Notes: generated from the letters alone by a model not told the origin. DNA of 42,842 bases from Chitinophagaceae bacterium (GCA_947455215.1 CANGNA010000035.1:1-42842), one strand, 5' to 3'. Positions 31,111-38,441 are shown, counted from the stretch's first letter. Numbers and translations: made by a program.

Positions 31111-31129
31111 AAACCGCCCGGCGGTTTTT
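31111..31129 (+). terminator. Hairpin with T run
   Basis: AAACCG-CCCGG-CGGTTT followed by TT; probably ends plus-strand transcription from the small gene at 30756. Confidence 0.6.
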
Positions 31130-31273
31130 CCGTGGAGCTTTGCTCTGTCTTTGCCTGAAGGTTAAAGCTGTTTTCTTTAGCCTTTTGATAGTAAATATCT
31201 CCTGTCAATCGGCAAGCAATTAATACGACTTGACATAAGACTAAATTATAACGCACAATCGAAACCTACTTTA

Positions 31274-31305
31274 TTGCTCCATAATGTACTTGCCTTATGT
31301 TAACG
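31274..31305. other. Degenerate dif-like sequence
   Basis: TTGCTCCATAA and TTATGTTAACG have the arm pattern CATAA / TTATGTTAA of XerCD sites, but the spacer is 10 bases instead of 6. Similarity to the better site at 31731-31758 extends to a flanking GTAGAAA. Same orientation as that site. Confidence 0.4.
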
Positions 31306-31370
31306 TAGAAAGTTGAAAATCAGTTAGTTATAATGAACTTTTTGCGCTGCGAAGCATCATAAAATGGGCA

Positions 31371-31397
31371 TAAAAAACCCCGCTAATTAGGCGGGGT
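31371..31397 (-). terminator. Intrinsic terminator of the acidic coiled-coil gene
   Basis: On the minus strand ACCCCGC / GCGGGGT with a 7-base loop and six T residues, 54 bases after the stop at 31451. Confidence 0.88.
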
Positions 31398-31450
31398 GTA
31401 ATATTAATTTAAAATATTTTTAGTGAACGGCAAGCTGTTTAAGATTCCTT

Positions 31451-31654
31451 CTAAATATCCTCATCCTCGCCTTGTCCGTCAATGCCGAAGGAAACGCCAA
31501 GATTATCTAACTCATCTCTCAAACGAATCTCTTCGCGAACTCGATCGGCTTCTTCAGCAAGAGCTTTTTCGTATTCGGAACGCTGGCGGTCATCAATAAT
31601 TGATTCAAGTATTGATACTTTAAGCTCAAGAAACTTTTTATCCATATCATTCAT
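31451..31654 (-). CDS. Small acidic helical protein
   Basis: 67 residues from the ATG at 31654 (starts at 31663 or 31645 are also possible). The middle, about 35 residues with LELKVSILESIIDDRQRSEY and EEADRVREEIRLRDELDNL, should be one long charged helix able to form a coiled coil, and the tail GIDGQGEDEDI is strongly acidic. No family is recognised. It is the only gene between the two dif-like sites (31274 and 31731) and has its own terminator. Confidence 0.6.
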   Translation of the reverse strand: MNDMDKKFLELKVSILESIIDDRQRSEYEKALAEEADRVREEIRLRDELDNLGVSFGIDGQGEDEDI

Positions 31655-31730
31655 AACAATCATACGCCTTTGGCGAGGGAAGCGTTGGCAAAAGTTTATT
31701 ATAACTAACTCTACCGCTTTCTCCTTTCTA

Positions 31731-31758
31731 CTTAACCATAATTTACATTATGTTAAGT
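31731..31758. other. Candidate XerCD/dif-type recombination site
   Basis: CTTAACCATAA - TTTACA - TTATGTTAAGT has the 11-6-11 layout of dif. Compared by eye with the E. coli dif site (GGTGCGCATAA-TGTATA-TTATGTTAAAT, recalled) 20 of 28 positions agree, 18 of the central 20. It sits inside a larger hairpin-forming repeat (TTCTACTTAAC 31726-31736 / GTTAAGTAGAA 31752-31762). It may be the chromosomal dif or a Xer-dependent attachment site of a mobile element. Confidence 0.6.
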
Positions 31759-31762
31759 AGAA

Positions 31763-32113
31763 AAACACGCAAATTATAGCCCCTACTTCCGTGAGGTAAA
31801 TCTATAGCAAAAACAGTGTTCAAACCCTTATCCCGAGCGGCCTTGCGCTACTCTATTGTTTTGCGTTTGTTGGCCAATAATAACTGGTGTAGGAGTAAAG
31901 TCAGTGTAATTATCCGGCAAATAGTTGTCCGCTCAGCCTGGTAGTGTATTACAAAAAATAACGCGCGCTGATTCTTCCGGGTGGCCACTCGCCCGCCCCG
32001 ATATTATAAAAAATGGTACAGTTTATTATGGCCACATTTATGGCCGGAAAACAGAAACAAAACACGATTTATTCCATAACTTTCGGAAAATTATCCTGCT
32101 TATATTCCTGCTT
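31763..32113. other. Intergenic region upstream of the GldN-like gene
   Basis: No credible gene. The plus-strand frame is open from 31925 but its first 63 codons have no protein character. Base composition changes from A/T-rich to the normal level in this stretch, marking the end of the AT-rich segment. No TAnnTTTG box is evident. Confidence 0.45.
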
Positions 32114-33280
32114 ATGAATTTGCAAAAGATCAGATCGACCGTATTACTATTGCTGCTGGCAGCCACTGCCACAGCACAAACACAACCCGCAGCCAAAGCC
32201 ACCTGGAAGAACCGCGTATCGCGCGTTATCCCGGTGGTAGATTCGTCGGCAAAACCGGCGGTTATCCCGGCCGATTCTACGCTGCAGGCCATACTGGCCC
32301 AACTGGCTGCCGCAGGCAAGATACCCGCATATGGCCCGTACACCACAGATCTGAAGAGGCAGTTGCCGGCAGCAGATATTCAGGGGATACTGTTGCGGCA
32401 TGACACTATAGAGGTGGAAGACCCAGTTAACGGCGCAAAGTTTATAAAAGTTATGGACGTGCCTACACAGATGTCGAGCGTGACGCATTGGCGGGTTATA
32501 GAAAAATGGACATATGACGAGACAACAGGTGCCGGCAAAACAACCATATTGGGCATAGCGCCGCTTGTAGATGTTTATAATGATTACGATAATAGCTTCC
32601 GCGGCTACAGATCTATATTCTGGTTTCGCTGGGAGGACGTACAGGACATAGTGAACGCCTACGGGCGCCGCCATAAAGACAGGGATGTGAACAGGCTGTA
32701 CCTGGCCAGTGCTACAGGCGGCGCGCTGGACCTTAAGGAGGATATGCCGGTGTCTATCTATAATACCAGACAGGCTTTCCTTGCAGATACCTTTGGCCAG
32801 AACGCGCAGATGGTGCGCGCAGAAGTAGCCGATACTGCTCTGGCCGAGCTGCTGACCCGCAAGGTGCTGGCAGGCACCATACCGGCCTTCCAACTGGGTG
32901 GCAATCCGCTTAAAGCCATGCCCCGCGAAGAGGTGGGCAAAGGGATCACACCATCAACAGACACTATAGAACTAATAGACCCGGTAACAGGGGTAAAATT
33001 CCAGCGTATTGTGTCCCGCGATTTCTCTTACGATCGCATCACCAATTATAAGCTGATGCTTGAATGGAAGCCCGATATGGCCAATGGCGAGATCAGCTGG
33101 CGCGTAAAGGCCGTGGCCCCCACCATAACCATTTACGACGATAATGGGAAGGACTTAGGCTATAAAGTAATGTACTGGGTGTTTTATAAAGACTATATGG
33201 CCGCCCAGACGAAACTGAAAATGTATCACCCGCATATAGACCTGAGCACCGCGCTGTGGGATGCGTTCTTTACCAAATAG
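32114..33280 (+). CDS. GldN-like protein with two tandem GldN units
   Basis: 388 residues from the ATG at 32114, where a signal peptide begins (MNLQKIRSTVLLLLLAATATAQ). Two units of about 125 residues repeat the same order of motifs: unit A at about 54-181 (LAAAGKIPAY, DTIEVEDPVNG, HWRVIEKWTYD, ILGIAPLVDVY, SIFWFRWEDV) and unit B at about 238-366 (VLAGTIPAF, DTIELIDPVTG, NYKLMLEWKPD, VKAVAPTITIY, VMYWVFYKDY). The motifs match GldN/PorN, a periplasmic component of gliding and type IX secretion, which has only one such unit. No gldK, gldL or gldM gene is nearby, so this is a paralogue of uncertain role rather than the core GldN. OsmC follows after 31 bases. Confidence 0.8.
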   Translation: MNLQKIRSTVLLLLLAATATAQTQPAAKATWKNRVSRVIPVVDSSAKPAVIPADSTLQAILAQLAAAGKIPAYGPYTTDLKRQLPAADIQGILLRHDTIEVEDPVNGAKFIKVMDVPTQMSSVTHWRVIEKWTYDETTGAGKTTILGIAPLVDVYNDYDNSFRGYRSIFWFRWEDVQDIVNAYGRRHKDRDVNRLYLASATGGALDLKEDMPVSIYNTRQAFLADTFGQNAQMVRAEVADTALAELLTRKVLAGTIPAFQLGGNPLKAMPREEVGKGITPSTDTIELIDPVTGVKFQRIVSRDFSYDRITNYKLMLEWKPDMANGEISWRVKAVAPTITIYDDNGKDLGYKVMYWVFYKDYMAAQTKLKMYHPHIDLSTALWDAFFTK

Positions 33281-33311
33281 TTGCGATATTGCAGTTCATA
33301 TAACACACACC

Positions 33312-33704
33312 ATGGCACAGGTACACGCCGCTATAGGCAAAGCGCACTACGCAACCACTATTACCACGGCTACCAATACCCTGGTGGCCGATGAGCCTGT
33401 AGCGCATGGGGGCACCGCAGCAGGTCTGGCGCCCGAAGAACTGCTCGCAGCATCGCTGGCATCGTGCACCTCCATCACCCTGCGCATGTATGCCGACAGG
33501 AAGCAGTATGCTGTGGATAGTATTGAAGTGAACGTAGTAATAAGCAGGGATAATAACCTGAATTTTACAGACATACAACGCACCATAACCATACACGGCA
33601 CCATAACCGACGAGGAGCGCAACCGCCTGCTGGAGATAGCCAACAAGTGCCCCGTGCATAAAATACTAAGCAACCAGGTAACCATTAAAACTGATATACA
33701 ATGA
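33312..33704 (+). CDS. OsmC-family peroxiredoxin-like protein
   Basis: 130 residues from the ATG at 33312. OsmC/Ohr proteins reduce organic hydroperoxides with two cysteines; here Cys52 (PEELLAASLASCTSITLRMY) and Cys113 (EIANKCPVHKILS) are both present, with Glu43 and the central helix as in the family. The N-terminal strands (AHYATTITTATNTLVADEPV, GTAAGLAPEELL) also fit. It is cytoplasmic. The stop overlaps the next start in ATGA (33701-33704), so it is coupled to the YjdI-CDGSH iron-sulfur protein, a combination pointing to redox stress handling. Confidence 0.92.
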   Translation: MAQVHAAIGKAHYATTITTATNTLVADEPVAHGGTAAGLAPEELLAASLASCTSITLRMYADRKQYAVDSIEVNVVISRDNNLNFTDIQRTITIHGTITDEERNRLLEIANKCPVHKILSNQVTIKTDIQ

Positions 33705-34135
33705 ACGATATAACCAAGAAATACACCAATGGCGAGGTGACCATAGTATGGAAACCCAATGCCTGCATCCACTCTACAGTATGCTGGAAAGAGGCCACCG
33801 GACTGCCCAAAGTGTTTAACCCCAAGGTGCGCCCGTGGATAGATCCGCTGGCCGACAATACGGAAAACATGATAGCCCAGGTGAAGAAATGCCCCAGCGG
33901 CGCACTGAGCTATTATATGAATGCCGATGCCGATAAGGTAGCCGAAGTAACTGCCGAGAGCATAGTGGAAGTGATGCCTAACGGTCCGCTGCTGGTATAT
34001 GGCAACATTACCGTAAAGGATAAGGACGGCACAGAGAGCAAGCGCAACAATGTAACGGCGTTTTGCCGCTGCGGGCACTCGGGCAATAAACCTTACTGCG
34101 ATGGCAGCCATAAAAAGATGGGATTTGAAGGATAG
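33701..34135 (+). CDS. YjdI-type ferredoxin-like domain fused to a CDGSH iron-sulfur domain
   Basis: 144 residues with two iron-sulfur modules. The first, about 5-75, is the YjdI/Fer4_19 type: VWKPNACIHSTVCWKEATG (Cys22, Cys28) and KKCPSGALSYY (Cys64), with FNPKVRPWIDP between. The second, about 95-140, has the CDGSH motif FCRCGHSGNKPYCDGSH with the 3Cys-1His ligands Cys122, Cys124, Cys133 and His137 of a [2Fe-2S] cluster. Fusions of this type are known in bacteria, but their redox partner and job are unclear. Translationally coupled to osmC by a 4-base overlap. Confidence 0.92.
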   Translation: MNDITKKYTNGEVTIVWKPNACIHSTVCWKEATGLPKVFNPKVRPWIDPLADNTENMIAQVKKCPSGALSYYMNADADKVAEVTAESIVEVMPNGPLLVYGNITVKDKDGTESKRNNVTAFCRCGHSGNKPYCDGSHKKMGFEG

Positions 34136-34155
34136 TTTTTTGGGGCTATTGTTAG

Positions 34156-34163
34156 TACCTTTG
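34156..34163 (+). promoter_or_regulatory. -7 element (TACCTTTG) of the beta-lactamase-like gene
   Basis: Exact TAnnTTTG 28 bases before the ATG at 34191. TTTG at 34139-34142 is only 13 bases away, shorter than usual. Confidence 0.55.
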
Positions 34164-34190
34164 CGGCCGGAATATCAATCCGTTAGCCAT

Positions 34191-35045
34191 ATGCGCAAGA
34201 GTATCTTATCTATCTGTCTTTTAGCACTTTTTATAGGTTCGTGCCGCGATGTGCGGATAAAAGAACATAAGGAATGGGGCAAAACATTTGAAGATAATGG
34301 TATCAAAAATGCTTGTTTCATCCTCCGCGATCATAACCACGAGTCGGTACACTATTATAATAAGGAGCGCTGCACGCAGCGTTTTTTACCGGCATCTACG
34401 TTCAAGATATTCAATTCACTGATAGCGCTGGAAACAGCCGTAGCATCGGACGACCAGCTGACCATAAAATGGGATGGCGTAACGCGCCGCCCCGAGTGGG
34501 ACAAGGATATGACCATGCGCGAAGCCTTTAAGGTGAGCAATGTGGCCTTTTACCAGGAGGTGGCCCGCCGTATTGGTCCAGCCCGCATGAAGCACTACAT
34601 AGACACTGTGAAGTACGGCAATATGAAGATAGAAGGCAGCATTGATAATTTCTGGCTGAACAACAGCCTGCAGATATCGGCCGACGAGCAGATAGGATTG
34701 TTGAAAAAGATGTACTTCGGCGAACTGCCCATGACAGAGCGCTCTCAGCGTATTGTAAAGACCATGATGCTGCAGGAAGAGACCCCTGCCTACAAGCTAT
34801 TCTATAAAACAGGCACCGGCGAGGTAAATGGCAAGACCATATACTGGGTGGTAGGCTTTGCCGAGAAGATAATGAAGGTAAAAGAACCGGAAGGTTCCAT
34901 GAACAAAAGCGATGAGCGCAACTACCCCTTCTTCTTTGCCGAGAACTTTGAACTCCCCACGTCAGACACCTCTAAAAATTGGGGCAAAGTGCGTATAGAC
35001 ATCCTGCACGATGTGCTGAAGAGTTACGAGGTGTTGCCGAAGTAA
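34191..35045 (+). CDS. Class D beta-lactamase homologue, lipoprotein
   Basis: 284 residues from the ATG at 34191. The N terminus is a lipoprotein signal (LLALFIGSC, lipidated Cys18). All class D landmarks are present: the serine motif PASTFK (Ser69, Lys72), SNV at 116-118, YGN at 142-144, KTG at 206-208 within LFYKTGTG, and Trp at 155 near the omega-loop position. It should be a periplasmic, membrane-anchored serine hydrolase acting on beta-lactams, or a related penicillin-binding protein; sequence alone does not show clinical resistance. It follows the iron-sulfur protein by 55 bases but has its own -7 element. The following space carries a palindromic repeat. Confidence 0.92.
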   Translation: MRKSILSICLLALFIGSCRDVRIKEHKEWGKTFEDNGIKNACFILRDHNHESVHYYNKERCTQRFLPASTFKIFNSLIALETAVASDDQLTIKWDGVTRRPEWDKDMTMREAFKVSNVAFYQEVARRIGPARMKHYIDTVKYGNMKIEGSIDNFWLNNSLQISADEQIGLLKKMYFGELPMTERSQRIVKTMMLQEETPAYKLFYKTGTGEVNGKTIYWVVGFAEKIMKVKEPEGSMNKSDERNYPFFFAENFELPTSDTSKNWGKVRIDILHDVLKSYEVLPK

Positions 35046-35154
35046 TTGCTATAAAATCAAGTAAATAGGCCCGTTTTCAGTATTTCAAAGCCATCTAAAG
35101 AAGTTGCAGCGTTGGCCGATCGAATGCGAGGAATGATGCACTAAGCAAATGAGG

Positions 35155-35212
35155 ACTCCCCTCTTGCCAAAGAGGGGCACGATGCGTCGCTTGCGACTGC
35201 ATCGGGGGTGAT
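35155..35212. repeat. Intergenic palindromic element type 2, copy 2
   Basis: ACTCCCCTCTTGCCAAAGAGGGG forms a hairpin (CCCCTCTT / AAGAGGGG); next comes GATGCGTCGC / GCGACTGCATC, a hairpin with a one-base bulge, then GGGGGTGA. Layout as at 24614-24716. CACTAAGCAAA lies before it and CGCTAAGCAGA after it. It separates the convergent bla-like and folK genes and might act as a terminator. Confidence 0.7.
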
Positions 35213-35251
35213 GACGCGCTAAGCAGACGGGCAATAACCGCATTAACAAGA

Positions 35252-35734
35252 TCACCCAACCTTCACCACCTCCAGATCATCCGGGCAGGAATCCAGCAAC
35301 TGCTGTACGGTTTTGTGCAATACCGGATGAACCACATCGGCCGCTACCTGGGCCAGGGGTACCAATACAAATTTGCGCTGTGGTATATATGGATGCGGTA
35401 CGGTAAGGTGGTCGTCGTTGATGATAGCATCGTTAAAGAAGAGTATATCCAGGTCTACCGTGCGCTGGCCCCATTTCTGGGTACGCTGGCGGTCCAGCTG
35501 GCTTTCTATGTCCTGTATCACTTTCAGCAGTTCGTGTGCCGACTTAATAGTGGTCAGTTCCAGGCACATGTTCAGGAAATCGGGCTGATCTTCCTTGCCC
35601 CATGCCTTGGTCTCGAAATAGTCCGACCTTTTTACAATAACACCCCCCAATACCATGAGGAATGCTATCGCCCGCTCCATTTGTTCCCGCCTGTTGCCCT
35701 GGTTGCTACCTATAGATATGTAAGCTCTGTTCAT
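35252..35734 (-). CDS. folK: 2-amino-4-hydroxy-6-hydroxymethyldihydropteridine pyrophosphokinase
   Basis: 160 residues. It transfers pyrophosphate from ATP to 6-hydroxymethyl-7,8-dihydropterin in folate synthesis. The start AYISIGSNQGNRREQMERAI, FLNMCLELTT, and QKWGQRTVDLDILFFND (substrate and Mg/ATP binding) and HPYIPQRKFVLVPL are all conserved HPPK blocks. The ATG is preceded by a run of seven G, C, then six G on the coding strand, which contains the ribosome-binding region. It lies 54 bases downstream of the TonB-C-like gene on the same strand and may be co-transcribed. Confidence 0.96.
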   Translation of the reverse strand: MNRAYISIGSNQGNRREQMERAIAFLMVLGGVIVKRSDYFETKAWGKEDQPDFLNMCLELTTIKSAHELLKVIQDIESQLDRQRTQKWGQRTVDLDILFFNDAIINDDHLTVPHPYIPQRKFVLVPLAQVAADVVHPVLHKTVQQLLDSCPDDLEVVKVG

Positions 35735-35740
35735 AATGCT

Positions 35741-35754
35741 CCCCCCCGCCCCCC
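35741..35754 (-). repeat. Homopolymer tract upstream of folK start
   Basis: On the plus strand C7-G-C6; on the folK strand G6-C-G7, ending 7 bases before the ATG. Such tracts are prone to slippage and could alter translation. Confidence 0.6.
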
Positions 35755-35788
35755 GATTGTTATGAATAGTAATAGTTACCTGTGCCCA

Positions 35789-36247
35789 TCAGATCACCCT
35801 GCCGTCTGTTTTGCGCGGCCTGCTGATGTAGCGCACATCAAAGTAATCTTTATAAAAAGTAAACTCTATAACGATGCCCGACCCTATGGCGTGGCCGTCT
35901 TTGCGGGCCGGTGTCCAGTTGGGCATATGGTTCAGCACGGCGCGCAGGTCGTTGCGCAGCATGCGGTTATTAAAGTGGTTGTCGGCGCTGATCACGCACA
36001 GCTTGCCGTCACTGTCTATATACACCTGGTACATTATCTTCCTGCCCTGTCCGTTGTATTCAAACATATTGCGGTCCAGTTCCCGCTGCAGGTATTTGGC
36101 CAGGTTCACGGTAGGCCGTGCCACCTCATCGCCGCAGTACATACAGTAGTCGCCGGGTGCACAATCGCGGTAATCATATTTAAAATATACCTGCGACCTG
36201 GCAGCAGAAAAAGAAAAAAGAAAGGCAAACAGAAACGCATACTTCAT
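35789..36247 (-). CDS. Exported TonB-C-terminal-like protein
   Basis: 152 residues with a signal peptide (MKYAFLFAFLFSFSAARSQ). The C-terminal half fits the TonB C-terminal/energy-transducer pattern common in Bacteroidota: YQVYIDSDGKLCVISADNHF, a helix LRNDLRAVLNHMPNWTPARKDG, then SGIVIEFTFYKDY. There is no N-terminal membrane anchor or proline-rich spacer, so it is a free periplasmic domain rather than a true TonB. The N-terminal part has a cluster of cysteines (DCAPGDYCMYCGDE) that could bind metal or form disulfides. It precedes folK by 54 bases on the same strand. Exact role unknown. Confidence 0.82.
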   Translation of the reverse strand: MKYAFLFAFLFSFSAARSQVYFKYDYRDCAPGDYCMYCGDEVARPTVNLAKYLQRELDRNMFEYNGQGRKIMYQVYIDSDGKLCVISADNHFNNRMLRNDLRAVLNHMPNWTPARKDGHAIGSGIVIEFTFYKDYFDVRYISRPRKTDGRVI

Positions 36248-36418
36248 ACCGACAATGTTAATTAATTAATGTCAATTTTTCTATGCCTGTAACCACTTGT
36301 AGTAATAATTGTACAACTATGCAGCTATTGATAAAAACACTATAACCAACCGATATCAGCCTGCTTATTGTTGCATAATACGTACCTTTACAGCCTAATA
36401 GTTCAGGGACAAAGTATT

Positions 36419-37573
36419 ATGATACAAGCATTCGATCTTGCAGATGTGATCAAGCACGCTAACGGGGATAAAGCACTCATCAATATAGCAGAAAAAGTAC
36501 AGAACGGACAGCGCCTAACCGAAGAGGAAGGCGTTTTGCTTTTTGAAAAAGGAGAACTGGGATTTGTAGGGGCACTGGCCAACCACGTAGCGCAAAGGCT
36601 GCACCACGGCAAGGTATATTTCAACCGCAACTTCCATATTGAGCCCACTAACGTGTGCCTGTTTACCTGCAATTTCTGTTCTTACAGCCGCCAGTACAAA
36701 CACAAGGACGAGGGTTGGGAACTATCTATGGAGCAGATGCTGGACATAGTACGTAAGTACGATGGTCAGCCGGTTACCGAGGTGCATATAGTAGGCGGTG
36801 TACACCCTAAGATGAACCTGGAATTCTTCTGCGAACTGCTGACAAAAATAAAGGCGCACAGGCCCGACCTGCACCTGAAAGGCTTTACTGCTGTAGAGCT
36901 GGACTATATGTTCAACAAGGCCAAACTGACCCGCAAAGAAGGCATGCAGCAGCTGAAAGATGCTGGTCTGCAATCGTTACCGGGCGGTGGTGCGGAGATC
37001 TTCCACCCCGATGTGCGCAATATAATATGTGCCGATAAAGTAGATGGCGATGGCTGGCTGGACATACACCGCACAGCACACCAGCTGGGCATGCACTCTA
37101 ATGCTACCATGCTGTATGGCCACATAGAAACATATGCACACCGCGTAGACCATATGAGCCGCCTGCGCCAGCTGCAGGACGAAACAGGTGGCTTCAACTG
37201 CTTTATACCGCTCAAGTTCCGCAACAAGGGCAACGATATGAGCCACATACCGGAGTCGACCATAATAGAGGATATGCGCCTGTATGCCATAGCCCGCCTG
37301 TTCATGGATAACTTCCGCAACCTGAAGGCTTACTGGCCTATGCTGGGCCGCCAGAGTGCGCAGCTCAGCCTCTCCTTCGGCGTTAACGACCTGGATGGTA
37401 CGATAGATGATTCTACAAAGATATACTCTATGGCCGGCAGCGAGGAACAAAACCCTGCCCTGAGCACCGAAGAGCTTTGCGACATGATAGAATCTGTAGG
37501 CCGCATACCGGTAGAGCGCGATACGCTGTACAATGAGATAAAGGTATATGGCGGTGCTACCGTTGAAGGTTAA
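36419..37573 (+). CDS. mqnE: Aminofutalosine synthase, radical SAM (MqnE)
   Basis: 384 residues from the ATG at 36419; the frame is open upstream, but conserved sequence begins here. It is the radical SAM enzyme of the futalosine route to menaquinone, making aminofutalosine from an enolpyruvyl benzoate and SAM. The cluster motif is NVCLFTCNFC (Cys80, Cys84, Cys87). Typical blocks are TEVHIVGGVHP, LKGFTAVELD, GLQSLPGGGAEIFHPDVR, DIHRTAHQLGMHSNATMLYG and QDETGGFNCFIPLKF. TACCTTTA at 36383-36390 may be its -7 element. A strong terminator follows. The other mqn genes are not in this window. Confidence 0.95.
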   Translation: MIQAFDLADVIKHANGDKALINIAEKVQNGQRLTEEEGVLLFEKGELGFVGALANHVAQRLHHGKVYFNRNFHIEPTNVCLFTCNFCSYSRQYKHKDEGWELSMEQMLDIVRKYDGQPVTEVHIVGGVHPKMNLEFFCELLTKIKAHRPDLHLKGFTAVELDYMFNKAKLTRKEGMQQLKDAGLQSLPGGGAEIFHPDVRNIICADKVDGDGWLDIHRTAHQLGMHSNATMLYGHIETYAHRVDHMSRLRQLQDETGGFNCFIPLKFRNKGNDMSHIPESTIIEDMRLYAIARLFMDNFRNLKAYWPMLGRQSAQLSLSFGVNDLDGTIDDSTKIYSMAGSEEQNPALSTEELCDMIESVGRIPVERDTLYNEIKVYGGATVEG

Positions 37574-37602
37574 AAAGTTAATTAGTTAATAAGGTGAATC
37601 AT

Positions 37603-37638
37603 CAGGCGGACATACATGGTATGCCCGCCTGTTTTTTT
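37603..37638. terminator. Terminator between mqnE and the convergent gene
   Basis: CAGGCGG / CCGCCTG outer stem and CATAC / GTATG inner stem (one mismatch between), loop ATG, then seven T residues on the plus strand. It reaches the end of the opposing gene. Confidence 0.92.
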
Positions 37639-38416
37639 AGCTGTTTCGCTCCACCCGGAACAGCCTGTATTTAAGACCGAACGAGAGTATCAGCGGGGTG
37701 CCTCGGTATTGCGCTATACCCTCTTCATACGATTGTGGTGTGGCTATTTTGTATTGCACTTTGGCATAGTCGGCATACATATCGCGCAGCCCGGCAGTTA
37801 CCTGGAACGACAGATCGAATCGGTTGAGCCATACAGGGCCAATGTCCTGGTTAGCACCTATTGTGCCACCTGCCGACAGTGTTGGCGTCCAGAAGGGCGG
37901 CAGTACATCATCACCCTTGTATTTCGGCGTCAATTGCACATATACAGCCTGCTGCCCGCCATTACTATTGCCCGATGAGCCATAACCGCCGCCGGTATTA
38001 TAGCCATACGTAATGCCACCACTACCTAAAACGCCCAGCTTTATGCTGTTATGCAGTATGTTGAACATACGCCTGTACCCTACACTAAAGGTATGCGTGG
38101 TCACAAAGTCGTAATTCCGTTCGGTGGTGTTGCCACCCAGCTTTATACCAAAAGTGTTGGATGCCAGCTGATAGTTGAACAAGCACCAGCTATTGTCGTT
38201 CAGCTTAATGGCCAACTCGGGATCGAGGTATACGCCCGGCCCCATCAGGCCGAACTGCATATACGCAGTGGCTTTTGTTGAAGCTCCTGTCCGCAGCACC
38301 CTGGCAGCGGTTAACCCTGCCCCCATACTTACCTCCCATTGCTGGGCGGCAGCATTAGCTGTAACTATCAGGCATGCTGCACACAACATCATTCGCATAG
38401 CACAGTAACGCATCAC
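37637..38416 (-). CDS. Outer-membrane beta-barrel-like protein of unknown function
   Basis: 259 residues with a signal peptide (MMRYCAMRMMLCAACLIVTA...AAAQ; starts at 38416 or 38398). The mature part alternates hydrophobic and polar residues with glycine-rich turns (SMGAGLTAARVLRTG, TFSVGYRRMFNILHNS, LGVLGSGGITYGYN) and ends in LILSFGLKYRLFRVERNS, all consistent with a small outer-membrane barrel. A Gly/Ser-rich loop (GYNTGGGYGSSGNSNGG) at about 145-162 may be surface-exposed. No specific family is recognised. It lies 25 bases downstream of a cupredoxin-T9SS gene on the same strand. Confidence 0.72.
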   Translation of the reverse strand: MMRYCAMRMMLCAACLIVTANAAAQQWEVSMGAGLTAARVLRTGASTKATAYMQFGLMGPGVYLDPELAIKLNDNSWCLFNYQLASNTFGIKLGGNTTERNYDFVTTHTFSVGYRRMFNILHNSIKLGVLGSGGITYGYNTGGGYGSSGNSNGGQQAVYVQLTPKYKGDDVLPPFWTPTLSAGGTIGANQDIGPVWLNRFDLSFQVTAGLRDMYADYAKVQYKIATPQSYEEGIAQYRGTPLILSFGLKYRLFRVERNS

Positions 38417-38441
38417 CTGCTGCTGATAGTATGTGTAGGGG

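Larger units (their letters stand above)
31130..31450. other. Non-coding part of the AT-rich segment
   Basis: No convincing gene. It holds a weak stem (AAGGTTAAA at 31158-31166 with TTTAGCCTT at 31176-31184), the degenerate dif-like site (31274-31305) and the terminator at 31371-31397. Confidence 0.5.

Noticed and set aside
31738-31845. Minus-strand open stretch ending in RVFLLNIM at the dif-like site
   Set aside because: About 34 codons with no start codon after the preceding stop; could be a gene remnant, but cannot be supported as a gene.
31801-31900. Possible tRNA or tmRNA remnant next to the dif-like site
   Set aside because: The TTCAAACCC-like piece on its own suggested a T-arm, but no cloverleaf or acceptor stem can be formed.
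35315-36265. 316-codon plus-strand frame
   Set aside because: Antisense to folK and the TonB-C-like gene, both with convincing family motifs.
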